Part shown: positions 1-10,922 of the stretch, in pieces
Position numbering within the stretch: the first letter of the stretch is position 1
Layout of the letters: each line of letters starts with the position of its first letter
From: Ovis canadensis
Taxonomy: Eukaryota > Chordata > Mammalia > Artiodactyla > Bovidae
DNA length: 64,000 bases
Direction: 5' to 3'
Assembly (NCBI RefSeq): GCF_042477335.2
Contig: NC_091249.1
Location: forward strand, 52,576,001 to 52,640,000
Notes under the pieces: model-generated
Told to the model about the DNA's origin: nothing
The model's input: only the letters and a program-made list of their open reading frames with translations
Database searches by the model: none
Translations under genes and position numbers: made by a program

Positions 1-1020
1 TTGGTGATGCCATCTAACCCTTTCAGCCTCTGTCGTCCCCTTCTCATCCTGCCCCCAATCCCTCCCAGCATCAGGGTTTTTTTTCTAATGAGTCAGCATT
101 TTGCATCAGGTGGCTAAAGTATTGGAGTTTCAGCTTCAACATCAGTCCTTCCAATGAACACCCAGGACTGATCTCCTTTAGGATGGAATGGTTGTATCTC
201 CTTGCAGTCCAAGGGACTCTCAAGAGTCTTCTCCAATACCACAGTTCAAAAGCATCAATTCTTCAGCGCTCAGCTTTCTTTATGGTCCAACTCCCACATC
301 CATACATGACCACTGGAAAAACCATAGCCTTGACTAGATGGACATTTGTTGACAAAGTAATGTCTCTGCTTTTTAATATGCTGTCTAGGTTGGACATAAC
401 TTTCCTTCCAAGGAGTAAATGTCTTTTAATTTCATGGCTGCAATCACCATCTGCAGTGATTTTGGAGCCCAGGAAAATAAAGTCAGCCCCTGTTTCCACT
501 GTTTCCCCATATATTTGCCATGAAGTGATGGGACTGGATGCCATGATCTTTGGTTTCTGAATGTTGAGCTTTAAGCCAACTTTTTCACTCTCTTCTTTCA
601 CTTTCATGAAGAGGCCCTTCAGTTCTTCTTCACTTTCTGCCATAAGGGTGGTGTCATCTGCATATCTGAGGTTATGGATATTTCTCCTGGCAATCTTGAT
701 TCCAGCTTGTACTTCCTCCAGCTCAGCGTTTCTCATGATGTACTCTGCATAGAAGTTAAATAAGCAGGGTGACAATATACAGCCTTGTTGTACTCCTTTT
801 CCTATATGGAACCAGTCTGTTGTTCCATGTCCAGTTCTAACTGTTGCTTCCTGACCTGCATAGAGGTTTCTCAAGAGGCAGGTCAGGTGGTCTGGTATTC
901 CCATCTCTTTCAGAGTTTTCCATAGTTCAGTGTGATCCATACAGTCAAAGGCTTTGGCATAGTCAATAAAGCAGAAATAGATATTCTTCTGGAACTCTCT
1001 TGCTTTTTTGATGATCCAGC
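1..1020 (-). mobile_element. BovB LINE (RTE clade), 3' reverse-transcriptase part, cut by the window edge
   Basis: On the minus strand this encodes the BovB reverse transcriptase from the FCFIDYAKAFDC block through the catalytic YADD motif (about position 660) to the C-terminal region. The frame is mostly open from 1195 to 263, but its first roughly 57 codons come from unrelated flank. The element is 5'-truncated at about 1020 and its 3' end lies beyond base 1. YADD and the FYAEYIMRNA block are retained, yet there is no endonuclease domain, so it cannot be mobile by itself. Confidence 0.93.
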
Positions 1021-1369
1021 AATGTGAGGGGTCAAATGTATGCCCCTGAATACAACACAGACTAGATAAGTGGATTCTCAAATATCCTGTTCTGTGTGTG
1101 ATTCCTGGGAGGAGATGTCCCTGAAAGATCACAGCTCCATGTCCTGGTGGCAGGGCAATGCTGGACTTTCTGTCCCTATGGTCCTCTGATGTCACTTTGA
1201 GCTAAGTAAATGCATACCTGGGACTTAGTCACAGCTGCTCTTAATTAATACACCAATTCTATTACATCAGTGGAATTTCCCTATTTATAGATAAGAAACA
1301 AGAGGCCTAAAAGAGTCATTTCCTGTCTGGAAGGAAATTTTCAAAAAATATGTGTAGATCTTCCCACTA
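1021..1369. other. Gene-free spacer, no recognised content
   Basis: This stretch lies between the truncated 5' end of the first BovB and the 3' end of an old L1. I see no open frame of interest and no repeat family I can name. Confidence 0.4.
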
Positions 1370-4035
1370 TCTATCTATTTTACACATGGTAGTGTATACA
1401 TGTCAGTGCTACATTCACAATTTGCCCTGCCGTCTCCTACCCCCACTGTGTCCACAAATCCATTCTCTATATCTGCATCTTCATTCCTTCCCTGCAGATA
1501 GGTTCATCAATATCATTTCTTAAGATCCATGTATATGTGTTAATATACAATATTTGCTTTTGTCTTTGCAAGTTACTTAATTCTATATAACAAGATGTAA
1601 GCTAATCCACCTCACTACAATTGACTCAAATTTGCTCCTCTTTTGGCTGAGTAGTATTCCATTGTATACATGTACCAATTTTGTTATCCATTCCTCTCAT
1701 CTAGAGCCAGACATCCTGGAATGTGAAGTCAAGTGGGCCTTAGAAAGTATCACTACAAACAAAGCGAGTGGAGGTGATGGAATTCCAGTTGAGTTATTTC
1801 AAATTCTGAAAGATAATGCTGTGAAAGTGCTGCACTCAATATGCCAACAAATTTGGAAAACTCAGCAGTGGCCACAGGACTGGAAAAGTTCAGTTTTCAT
1901 TCCAATCCCAAAGAAAGGCAATGCCAAAGAATGCTCAAACTACCACACAATTGCACTCATCTCACATGCTAGTAAAGTAATGCTCAAAATTCTCCAAGCC
2001 AGGCTTCAGCAATACGTGAACCGTGAAGTTCCTGATGTTCAAGCTGGTTTTAGAAAAGGCAGAGGAACCAGAGATCAAATTGCCAACATCCGCTGGATCA
2101 TGGAAAAAGCAGGAGAGTTCCAGAAAAACATCTATTTCTGCTTTATTGACTATGCCAAAGCCTTTGTGTGGATCACAATAAACTGTGGAAAATTCTGAGA
2201 GAGATGGGGATACCAGACCACCTGACCTGCCTCTTGAGAAATCTATATGCAGGTCAGGAAGCAACAGTTAGAACTGGATATGGAACAACAGATTGGTTCC
2301 AAATAGGAAAAGGAGTACGTCAAGGCTGTATATTGTCACCCTGCTTATTTAACTTCTATGCAGAGTACATCATGAGAAACGCTGGACTGGAAGAAACACA
2401 AGCTGGAATCAAGACTGCTGGGAGAAATATCCATAACCTCAGATATGCAGATAACACAACGCTTATGGCAGAAAGTGAAGAGGAACTAAAAAACCTCTTG
2501 ATGAAAGTGAAAGAGGAGAGTGAAAAAGTTGGCTTAAAGCTCAACATTCAGAAACCAAAGATCATGACATCCGGTCCCATCACTTCAGGGCAAATAGATG
2601 GGGAAACAGTGTCAGACTTTACTTTTTGGGGCTCCAAAATCACTGCAGATGGTGACTGCAGCCATGAAATTAAAAGACGCTTACTCCTTGGAAGAAAAGT
2701 TATGACCAACCTAGATAGCATATTCAAAAGCAGAAACATTACTTTGCTGACTAAGGTCCGTCTAGTCAAGGCTATGGTTTTTTCCAGTGGTCATGTATGG
2801 ATGTGAGAGTTGGACTGTGAAGAAGGCTGAGCGCTGAAGAACTGATGCTTTTGAACTGTGGTGTTGGAGAAGACTCTTGAGAGTCCCTTGGACTGCAAGG
2901 AGATCCAACCAGTCCATTCTGAAGGAGATCAACCCTGGGGTTTCTTTGGAAGGAATGATGCTAAAGCTGAAACTCCAGTACTTTGGCCACCTCATGGGAA
3001 GAGTTGACTCATTGGAAAAGACTTTGATGCTGGGAGGTGCCTGGAGCCAGCGTGAGGAACTCCGCCCATGGCAAAGGTCATGAGGAAGGAGGCTTGGCAT
3101 ATGCAAAGGCATGATCAAGCCTCAGGAAACCCTCTGTTCCTGAGCATCTACCCCCAAAACCAGAGTCTATCTACTTTACTGTTTCATGCTCTCGCCTACA
3201 CGTCTGACTTTATGTGGGGCTGTTCCCCACCGGTTTCTCAGAGAAGGAGTAAACGTGCAGCTCCAAGTCAATAAAAATTCCTGGGCATGACAAGAGTGTT
3301 TCAACTTATGAACTCCTCTGAAGTTTATCTAGCCCGCGTGTATAGGTTCATCCGGCCACATGTGAATGTTCACAGCCTCCCAACCTGACAGGCATGAGAT
3401 GTTTTAGACTTACTAAAGGCAAATTCTTTTGGGGAGTTAGAAATTATTAGTATAGTGGGTTGGTTAGGAATTTTTTTTGATGAAGGGTTTTTCATTTGTT
3501 CTGCCAATAATTGCTGCTAATTCCCTGCCCTGGGTGGGACAAAGGTTTCTCAGGTCAAACCTCTCTGCTGGCAAACTAGCTTGTGTGACAGGATTATCCA
3601 TACTCCTGCCACTACACACATGATTGTTTACTACCTCTCAACCATAAACAGCACAGAGAGTTTGGAGTATTTTGAGAATCTTAATTAGCATAGGGCTTTT
3701 CTCATTGTTGAGTCAATGATTGCTGCCAGGCCTCCATATCCTTAGGCACCTGGGAATATATTAATCAATGTATTTGGAATATAGAAAAGGAAATATAGCA
3801 GCTTTTAAGGTTAGCAATACTAGACTTTTTGAGTTAATGTATTTTCTCTTTTGTAATAGATCACTGTATTTTGTTATAAATCACTGTGTCCTTTCTCTGT
3901 AAAAATGTAACTTTATCACTATCTTAAGACTAAATAGATCTTAAGGGGAACATTGGTGAAAGGATTTTTATTTGTTGGGCTGATGTTTGCTGCCAAATCT
4001 CCATATTCCCTGCCCTTATAATGAATATAACTAAT

Positions 4036-4096
4036 ATATAGGAGAAATAAGTATTAACCTTTAAGCATATAGGAGAAATAAGTATTAACCTTTAAG
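4036..4096 (+). repeat. 31-bp tandem duplication inside the LTR U3
   Basis: The unit starting ATATAGGAGAAATAAG and ending TTTAAG occurs at 4036-4065 and again at 4067-4096, with identical sequence and a 31-bp period. It lies upstream of the LTR TATA box, where such duplications can alter enhancer content. Confidence 0.9.
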
Positions 4097-4616
4097 ATTA
4101 ATCATGTTAACCTTGGGTTAAATAAATTCCTTTCTTGATTGTAACTCACTACACCCTCACCCTATAGGAATGCAACTTTATTTGGAGGATGGTGCCTGGT
4201 TTAAGAAAAAACACCCTTGGAAAAAATAAGTTTTTTGGTTATCAGAAAGAAAGGGTTGTAAAATGTCAGCAGCCTCACGGCCAGAAGATGATTTAAAACC
4301 CCTAAGATCTTTTTTTTTATGTAAAGCACCTGATATTGATAAAAGTCAGGACTGCTGACCCCCACGTTTCTCTGTATTCGTCCCTATGTGTGACAAAAGG
4401 TATATAAGCAGACCCCAAAATAAAGAAATCGGGATCAGTTTCCAGAAAGACTGATTCCCCCATGTCTTTTTTTCAATTCCCATCTTGAGCGTGGGTGCCC
4501 GCCATGTCTACTTACTTGTCCTGGCTTTCAAGCCCACGAGAAGGAGCCCAAGGAAGGGCACCTTCCGATATTCAAGAGGCGCCAGTGGCCCAATGTAGAT
4601 GGTGCAAATTCCTTGT

Positions 4617-4892
4617 CTTGGAATTTTATTGGTATCCCACGTAAACCAAGTTATTCAGCCCCTTTTTCTCTCCTACTATTTTCTGGCCGAATTCCCATCT
4701 GGTGCATGGGTACCCACAAAGCCTGCTAATTTTGCCTGGGCTTCTAAGATCAGACCGGGGGAGCCTCAGTGCCTCCTCTCCTTCGGGAGAACAGGAAGAT
4801 GCCTGCAGCCTACGTAGGTGGTGATTGGTATTCCATGTAAACCAAGTTATTCAGCCTCTTTTTCTCTGCTAATTTTCTAATCCCTCTCTATC
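4617..4892 (+). repeat. Diverged direct repeat in the LTR U5
   Basis: A block containing GTAAACCAAGTTATTCAGCC is found near 4640-4660 and again near 4835-4855. Surrounding similarity covers about 70 bp, including a shared CTTTTTCTCT run. The second copy carries several substitutions, so the duplication is old relative to the one in U3. Confidence 0.8.
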
Positions 4893-5190
4893 TGTAATTA
4901 AATAAGTTATTTCCAAGGATGCCGACTGCATCCCCACCTTCGAATCACCCTGGATCCACCAGGGCTGGACCTTGGCAGGGAGGGATTGGTGGCAGGAGAA
5001 GAAGGGGACGACCGAGGATGAGATGGCTGGATGGCATCACTGACTTGATGAACGCGAGTCTGAGTGAACTCCGGGAGTTGGTGATGGACAGGGAGGCCTG
5101 GCGTGCTGTGATTCATGGGGTCGCAAAGAGTCGGACACGACTGAGCAACTGAACTGAACTAAACTGATTCCTCTGTTGATGAACATTCCA

Positions 5191-5411
5191 GTGTGTATGT
5201 GTTCAGTTGCTTAGTCATGTCTTGATTCTTTGTGACCCCAAAGACTGTAGCCGTCAGACTCCTCTGACCATGGAACCTTCTAGGAAAGAATTCTAGAGTG
5301 TGTTGCCATTTCCTACTCCAGGGGATCTTCCCAACCAGGGAACTAAACCCATGTCTCTCATGTCTCCTGTATTGGCAGGTTGATTCTTTACAACTGTGCC
5401 ACTTGGGAAGC
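5191..5411 (-). mobile_element. Bov-tA-type SINE
   Basis: The reverse strand shows the tRNA-related head (GGCTTCCC-like start, CCCAGGTT-like box) and the BovA body with GACCCCATGGACTGTAG-like sequence. The flanks GTTGATGAACATT (5175-5187) and GTTGATGGACATT (5413-5425) match at 12 of 13 bases and form the target duplication in old L1 sequence. Confidence 0.9.
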
Positions 5412-6210
5412 ATGTTGATGGACATTTAAGTTACTTGTAAGTCCTGACTATTGCAAACAGAGGTGCAGTGAACATTGGGATGTAAATATCTTTTTGAAAC
5501 ATGGTTTTCTTCAGATGTATGCCCATGAATGGGATTTCTGGGTTATACAATAGTTCTATTTTTAGCTTTTCAGGAAACCTTCACACAGTTCATAGTGGCT
5601 ATACCAATTTGTATTCCCACCAATGGTATAGCAAAGTTCCATTTTCTCCACACCCTCTCTATCATTTATTGTTTGTACATTTTTTTGATGATAGCCATTC
5701 TGACCAGTGCAAGGTGATATCTCATTGTAGCTTTGATTTACATTTCTCTAATAATTAGTGATGTTGAGCATTTTTTCATGTGCTTTTTGGCCATCTGTTT
5801 GTCTTCATTGCAGAAATGTCTATTTATGTCTTCTGAGAAATTTTTGATTGGTTTTTTTTTTAAATTGAGCTGCATATGCTCTTTGTATATTTTGGAGATT
5901 AATCCCTTATAAACTGCTTTGTGTGTAAATATTTCCTCCCATTCTGAGCCTTGCTGTTTTGTCTTATTTATGGTCTCTTTTGATGTGCAAAAGTTTTAAA
6001 GTTTAATTAGATCTTATTTATTTTTGTTTTTATTTTCATTACTCTATAAGACGAATCTAAAAAGATCTTATTGTGATTTATGTCAGAGAGTGCCTGTACT
6101 TCCCTCTAAGAGAGTGTTCTGCCTATGCTTCCCTCTAAGATTTTTTATATTATCTGGCCTTACATTTAACTATTTAATCTATTTGTAGTTTGTTTTTGTG
6201 TATGGTGTTA

Positions 6211-6421
6211 GGTGGTGGTGGTTTAGTCACTAAGTCATGTCTGACTCCTGTGATCCCATGGACTGTAGCCTACTAGGCTCCTCTATCTATGGGATTCTCC
6301 AGGCAAGAATACTGGAACCGGTTGCCATTTCCCTCTCCAGGGGATCTTCTAGGACCAGGGATTGAACACAGGTCTCCTGCATTGTAGGCAGATTCTTTAC
6401 CACTGAGCCATCTGGGAAGCC
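6211..6421 (-). mobile_element. Bov-tA-type SINE
   Basis: A full tRNA-derived head and BovA body are readable on the minus strand, ending TCTGGGAAGCC on the plus strand. It interrupts antisense L1 ORF2 sequence. Confidence 0.9.
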
Positions 6422-6521
6422 ATATTTCCAGTATCTACCTTCAAAATAAGAATGCTTGGGGTGTCAAGGTAATGTTTCTAATTATACATGTAGATGTCCA
6501 GTTTTCCCAGCACCACTTTTT

Positions 6522-8398
6522 TTTTGTAATAAAGAAATCAACTTTATTGCAGGGACATATCTATGGAAGTTCTGAAATGACTGAATATATTATCAAAGAA
6601 CACATCAACTTTGCATAAGATGACTACCTTGTTCTACTAAACATGACGACAAATACCAGGAGGTACATGTTGATAAATGGTTTAACGTAGCACTATAAAT
6701 ACAAAACTAAGAATATTCTGGGGAAGACCTTCCCACACAGTGATATTAATCACTTTATCAACATTGATTAGATTGCTTTCAAAAAGTGACGAGATTTTTA
6801 AAAGTATTCTTAAGTTTTCTCTTTTGTTGAATCTCATTTTATATACTCCATCCCTAGAAATAACCTCTTCTAGAACAATGACCCAAGAAACAAAATTCAT
6901 CTATCATCTCTTTAAACTTAGAGCCAGCTCTTTCTGGGAGTGTCAATGAACATACCAAACTGAGTGAGCTGAGTGACTGGCTGGGTGACGGGTTCCTGTG
7001 AGGTCTCCGCTAGTTTTGCGGGGCTTCCCAGGTGGCACTAGTGGTCATGGCAACCCACTCCAGTATTCTTGCCAGGAGACTCCCATGGACTGAGGAGCCT
7101 GGAGGGCTACAGTCTATTGGGTTGCAAAAAATCAGATACGACTGAAGCGACTTAGCACACACAAGCAGGAACTGTCCAAACTCCTCCTTATATATTTTTA
7201 ACAAATACTGTGTTAATGTTTCTAGTGTTTTAAAATACAGCATACTAAATAAATATATTTCACTATTTTTTATTCCCTAAAAATTTACAACAGGCTGTAA
7301 GAAAGTTTTTAATTTTATAGCAAAAATGTTTAAGGATCACAGAAAAAAATAATTTTCCCTGTTGATTATTAAGATTTCTTTGCATGGTTTGAACACTTAC
7401 ATTCATTTTTGTAGTTCTAAGCTACCATGCAAAGTTAGGACTCTCTGTACCTGCTTTGAAGAGAGACTACTGTATGTATTATCTGCCCTTCTCTGTACCT
7501 TTCACCTGAATTCGCTTAGTAATGTAATGTAGAGCCTTAATCCTGTTTTTTTTTTTGCTTTATTTTTATTTATTTTTTAAATTTTTATTTTTACTTTATT
7601 TTACTTTACAATACTATATTGGTTTTGCCATACATTGACATGAATCCGCCACGGGTGTACATGAGTTCCCAATCCTGAACCCCCCTCCCACCTCCCACCC
7701 CATGTCATCTCTCTGGATCATCCCCGTGCACCAGCCCCAAGCATCCTGTATCCTGTATCGAACACAGACTGGCGATTCATTTCTCACATGATAGTATACA
7801 TGTTTCAGTGCCTTCTCCCAAATCATCCCACCCTCTCCCTCTCCCTCAGAGTCCAAAAGTCCTTTCTATACATCTGTGTCTCTTTTGCTGTCTCACATAC
7901 AGGGTTATCATTACCATCTTTCTAAATTCCATATATATGTGTTAGTATACTGTATTGGTGTTTCTCTTTCTGGCTTACTTCACTCTGTATAATAGGCTCC
8001 AGTTTCATCCATCTCATTAGAACTGATTCAAATGCATTCTTTTTAATGGCTGAGTAATACTCCATTGTGTATATGTATCACAGCTTTCTTATCCATTCAT
8101 CTGCTGATGGACATCTAGGTTGTTTCCATGTCCTGGCTATTATAAACAGTGCTGCAATGAACATTGGGGTCCATGTGTCTCTTTCAATTCTGGTTTCCTC
8201 AGTGTGTATGCCCAGCAGTGGGATTGCTGGGTCATATGGCAGTTCTATTTATAAATTTTTAAGGAATCTCCACACTGTTCTCCATAGTGGCTGTACTAGT
8301 TTACATTCCCACCAACAGTGTAAGAGGGTTCCCTTTTCTCCACACCCTCTCCAGCATTTATTTCTTGCAGACTTTTGGACTGCAGCCATTCTGACTGG
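6522..8398 (-). mobile_element. 5'-truncated L1 with probable 3' transduced flank
   Basis: On the minus strand the unit reads: L1 ORF2 C-terminus and 3' UTR (8398 to about 7555), an internal A-rich stretch (about 7540-7551), then about 1 kb of non-L1 sequence (7540 to 6525) with AATAAA (6548-6543) 17 bases before a terminal poly(A). The whole unit is bounded by the same 15 bp, CCAGCACCACTTTTT, at 6507-6521 and 8399-8413. One insertion event therefore explains both parts. The best reading is L1 read-through past its own weak polyadenylation site. A template-switch chimera with a cellular mRNA is the alternative. Confidence 0.7.
7021..7163 (+). mobile_element. Bov-tA SINE with internal deletion
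   Basis: The tRNA-derived start GGGCTTCCCAGGTGGCAC is joined directly to the BovA body at about 7045, so roughly 70 bp of the middle is missing. It interrupts the transduced flank described above. No clear target duplication was found. Confidence 0.8.
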
Positions 8399-9382
8399 CC
8401 AGCACCACTTTTTGAAGGACCCATCTCTCCTCCATTGTATATTCTTGCTTCCTTTTTCTTAGTTTACCAGAAGTGCCTGGTTCAGGATTTAAATCCCATT
8501 TCACTGATCTATATTTCTGTTTTGTGATACCACCATACTCTTTAGATTATAGTAGCTTTGTAGTATACTCTAAAATCAGAGACCCCAATTCCTCCAGCTA
8601 CTTTTTTTTTCTTTTTTTCCTCTTTTCTTTTGAAGTAGAATGAGTGTATAGGAATGCAAGATATTTCTGTGTATTAACGTTGCATCATCACATTGATAAA
8701 CTCTAGTCATGTTCTGGTATTACGGCATCTCCAAATAGTGATGGTTTTACTTCTTTTCCCTAGCTCTTTTTTTCCCTATTGGGCCTGGTTGAAGGCTTGT
8801 TAATGTTGGTTATCCTTTATAAAAATCAAGCTCCCGATTTTATTGATCTTTTCAATTTTTGGTCTATTTCATTTAGTTTCTACCACTATTTCCTTCTACT
8901 GACTCTGAGCTTTCTTTGTTCTACTTTTCCTAATTCCTTTGGATGGCAACTTAGGTGATTTATATGAGACTATCCTTATTCCTTGAGGTACACTTGTGTT
9001 GGTATTAAAATCACTCTTATAAGTTTTTGCTGTATCTCTTGTATTTTGGAAATTTGTTCTCCCATTTTCATTTTTTTGGAGAAATATTTCCTGATTTCCT
9101 CTTTGATTTCTTAATTTTCTCATTAGGTTTTTTATTATATGCTTTTCAGTCACCATAGGTTTGTGTTTTTCTCATTTTGTTTCATTTTGTTTCCTTTAGT
9201 TGATTTCTGCTTTCATATCACTGTGCTCCATAAATGCATAATGCAGTTTCTATACTTTTAAGTTTGAGAAGACGTGTTACTTGGGCTATCATGGATCTAC
9301 CTTGGCATATACTCCACAAGCACTATAAAAACTGTTGTTTTTTTTTTAAATTTAATGTTCTTTATATATTTACTAAGTACAA

Positions 9383-9590
9383 CTATTGTGGCTCAGAGGT
9401 TAAAGCGTCTCCCTGGAATGTGGAAGACCCAGGTTTGATCCCTGGGTGGGGAAGATTCCCTGGAGAAGGAAATGGCAACCCACTCCAGTACTCTTGCCTG
9501 GAGAATCCCATGGAGGGAGGAGCCTGGTAGGCTACAATCCATGGGGTCGCAAAGAGTCAGACATGACTGAGTGACTTCACTTTCACTTTC
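9383..9590 (+). mobile_element. Bov-tA-type SINE
   Basis: The plus strand carries the tRNA-related part, the GGAAATGGCAACCCACTCCAG core and the ACTTTCACTTTC 3' tail. It interrupts old antisense L1 sequence. Confidence 0.9.
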
Positions 9591-9777
9591 TTTCATTCTA
9601 ATGTCATTTAAGACCACTGTTTCCTTAGTGATTTGCTGTCTAGATGATTAGTCTATTGATGAAGATGAATTGTTAACATTTCCTGTTGTTCTTGTATTAT
9701 TGCTAATGTTTCCCTTCATATAAGTGAATATTTGCTTTATCCTTTAGTTTCTCTTATCTTAGGTATACAAAGCAAAA

Positions 9778-9950
9778 GTCGCTCACTCTTTGCAACCCCA
9801 TGGACTTTACAGTCCATGGAATTCTCCAAACCAGAATACTGGAATGGGTAGCCTTTGCCTTCTCCAGGGGATCTTCCCAACCCAAGGATCAAACCCAGGT
9901 CTCCTGAATTGCAGGCAGATTCTTTACCAGCTGAGCCACAAGGGAAGCCC
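9778..9950 (-). mobile_element. Bov-tA-type SINE, 3'-truncated
   Basis: The minus strand starts with the GGGCTTCCCTTGTGG tRNA head at 9950 and runs through the BovA body, which ends early at about 9778. Old L1 sequence flanks it on both sides. Confidence 0.88.
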
Positions 9951-10204
9951 TAGATATATATATGTTAGCAAATATTTTTAGTATGTACCCTTCTTGTGTT
10001 GATTCCTTTCACATTATGTAATACCCTTTGTCTTATGCAATAAAGACAAATTTTCTTCAAAGTCTATTTTTTCTGGTATGAATATTGCAATCCCCCTTCC
10101 TTATAATGTTCATATTGCATAAAATACCTTTTCCATTCCCTTACATTCATTCTTTGTGAAAATTTAGTCTGAAGCTGGTCTCTTGCATGCAATATATAGA
10201 TATG

Positions 10205-10420
10205 TGTGCTAAGCTGCTCAGTCATATCTGACTCTTTGTGACCCCATGGACTGTAGCCTGCTAGGCTCCTCTGGCCATGGAATTTTTCAGGCAAGAATAC
10301 CGGAGTGGGTTGCCACTTCCTCCTCTAGGTGATCTTTCCAACCCAGGGACTGAACTCACATCTTCCACATTTCCTGTATTGGCAGGCAGTTTCTTTACTA
10401 GTGCACCACCTGGGAAGCCC
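10205..10420 (-). mobile_element. Bov-tA-type SINE
   Basis: A complete minus-strand copy starts at GGGCTTCCCAGGTGG (10420). Similar AT-rich sequence (ATATAGAT) occurs on both sides and may be the target duplication within L1. Confidence 0.9.
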
Positions 10421-10922
10421 AGCATATAGATGGGCTCTGCTTTTTTATCCACTCTGCTAACTTATGTCTCTTTATTGAATCATTTATCCCACTGGCACTT
10501 AAAGTAATTATTGATATGTATGTACTTACTGAAATTTTATTACTCATTTTCCAGTTTTTATAGTTCTTTTAAAATCATTCAGGATAATAAATGTCATTTG
10601 AGAAAAATTATCTTTAATTAACCCATGTTGTACCACAAAATTAATCAAAATTTCCAAGTCTTTCTTCTCCAAGGCTGGGAAAAGCTTTGTGAAAGTAGGA
10701 AAATGCACAAATAAAAATGGAAAAGTAGGAAAATGGACAAAAGAAAATGAACAAAAAATCAGCAGATAGAGGGGGAAACTTAAAATAGTGAGTATACAAA
10801 TTGTCTAAAGTGTTCAAATCAAAGAAATGGAAAATTTAAGAAATTAATACAAACAACAAGTTCAACACCCACAATCTGATCAAACAATAGGGATTCCTTG
10901 TTTTAAGGTTTTGAGTCATTCT

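Larger units (their letters stand above)
3039..4977 (+). mobile_element. Solo LTR of an endogenous retrovirus (ERV2/ERVK-like)
   Basis: The segment begins TGCCTGGAGCC and ends TTGGCA, so it has TG...CA termini. It is flanked by a perfect 6-bp duplication GGGAGG (3033-3038 and 4978-4983) inside a BovB. A TATA box (TATATAAGC, 4401-4409) is followed by AATAAA (4419-4424), which places U3 before about 4430 and a long U5 after it. At about 1.94 kb it is long for an LTR, partly because of internal duplications. No internal retroviral genes are present, so it is a recombination product. A 6-bp duplication is usual for ERV2-type integrases; the exact family name is not determined. Confidence 0.85.
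1698..5166 (+). mobile_element. BovB LINE, plus strand, split by a solo LTR
   Basis: BovB sequence runs 1698-3038 and resumes at 4978-5166. It starts in the RT finger region, contains an altered catalytic motif YADN (about 2447-2458) instead of YADD, and ends in the typical ACTGAACTGAACT tail. A frameshift occurs near 2160-2170. The sequence ATTCCTCT flanks the insertion at 1690-1697 and 5167-5174, within the old minus-strand L1. It therefore postdates that L1 and predates the LTR inserted in it. Confidence 0.9.
1370..10600 (-). mobile_element. Old L1 LINE, minus strand, heavily interrupted
   Basis: Antisense L1 ORF2 sequence can be followed in order through 1370-1697, 5175-5190, 5412-6210, 6422-6521, 8414-9382, 9591-9777, 9951-10204 and 10421-10600. 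The 3' end is at the low coordinate and the endonuclease-side region at the high one. Between these blocks sit a BovB, an L1 with a transduced flank and SINEs, several of them bounded by duplicated L1 sequence. All frames are broken. It is the oldest layer of this region because everything else is inserted into it. Confidence 0.8.

Noticed and set aside
6682-6900. A 72-codon minus-strand frame as a possible conserved peptide
   Set aside because: It lies in the transduced 3' flank near a poly(A) signal and looks like UTR; no family resemblance was seen.
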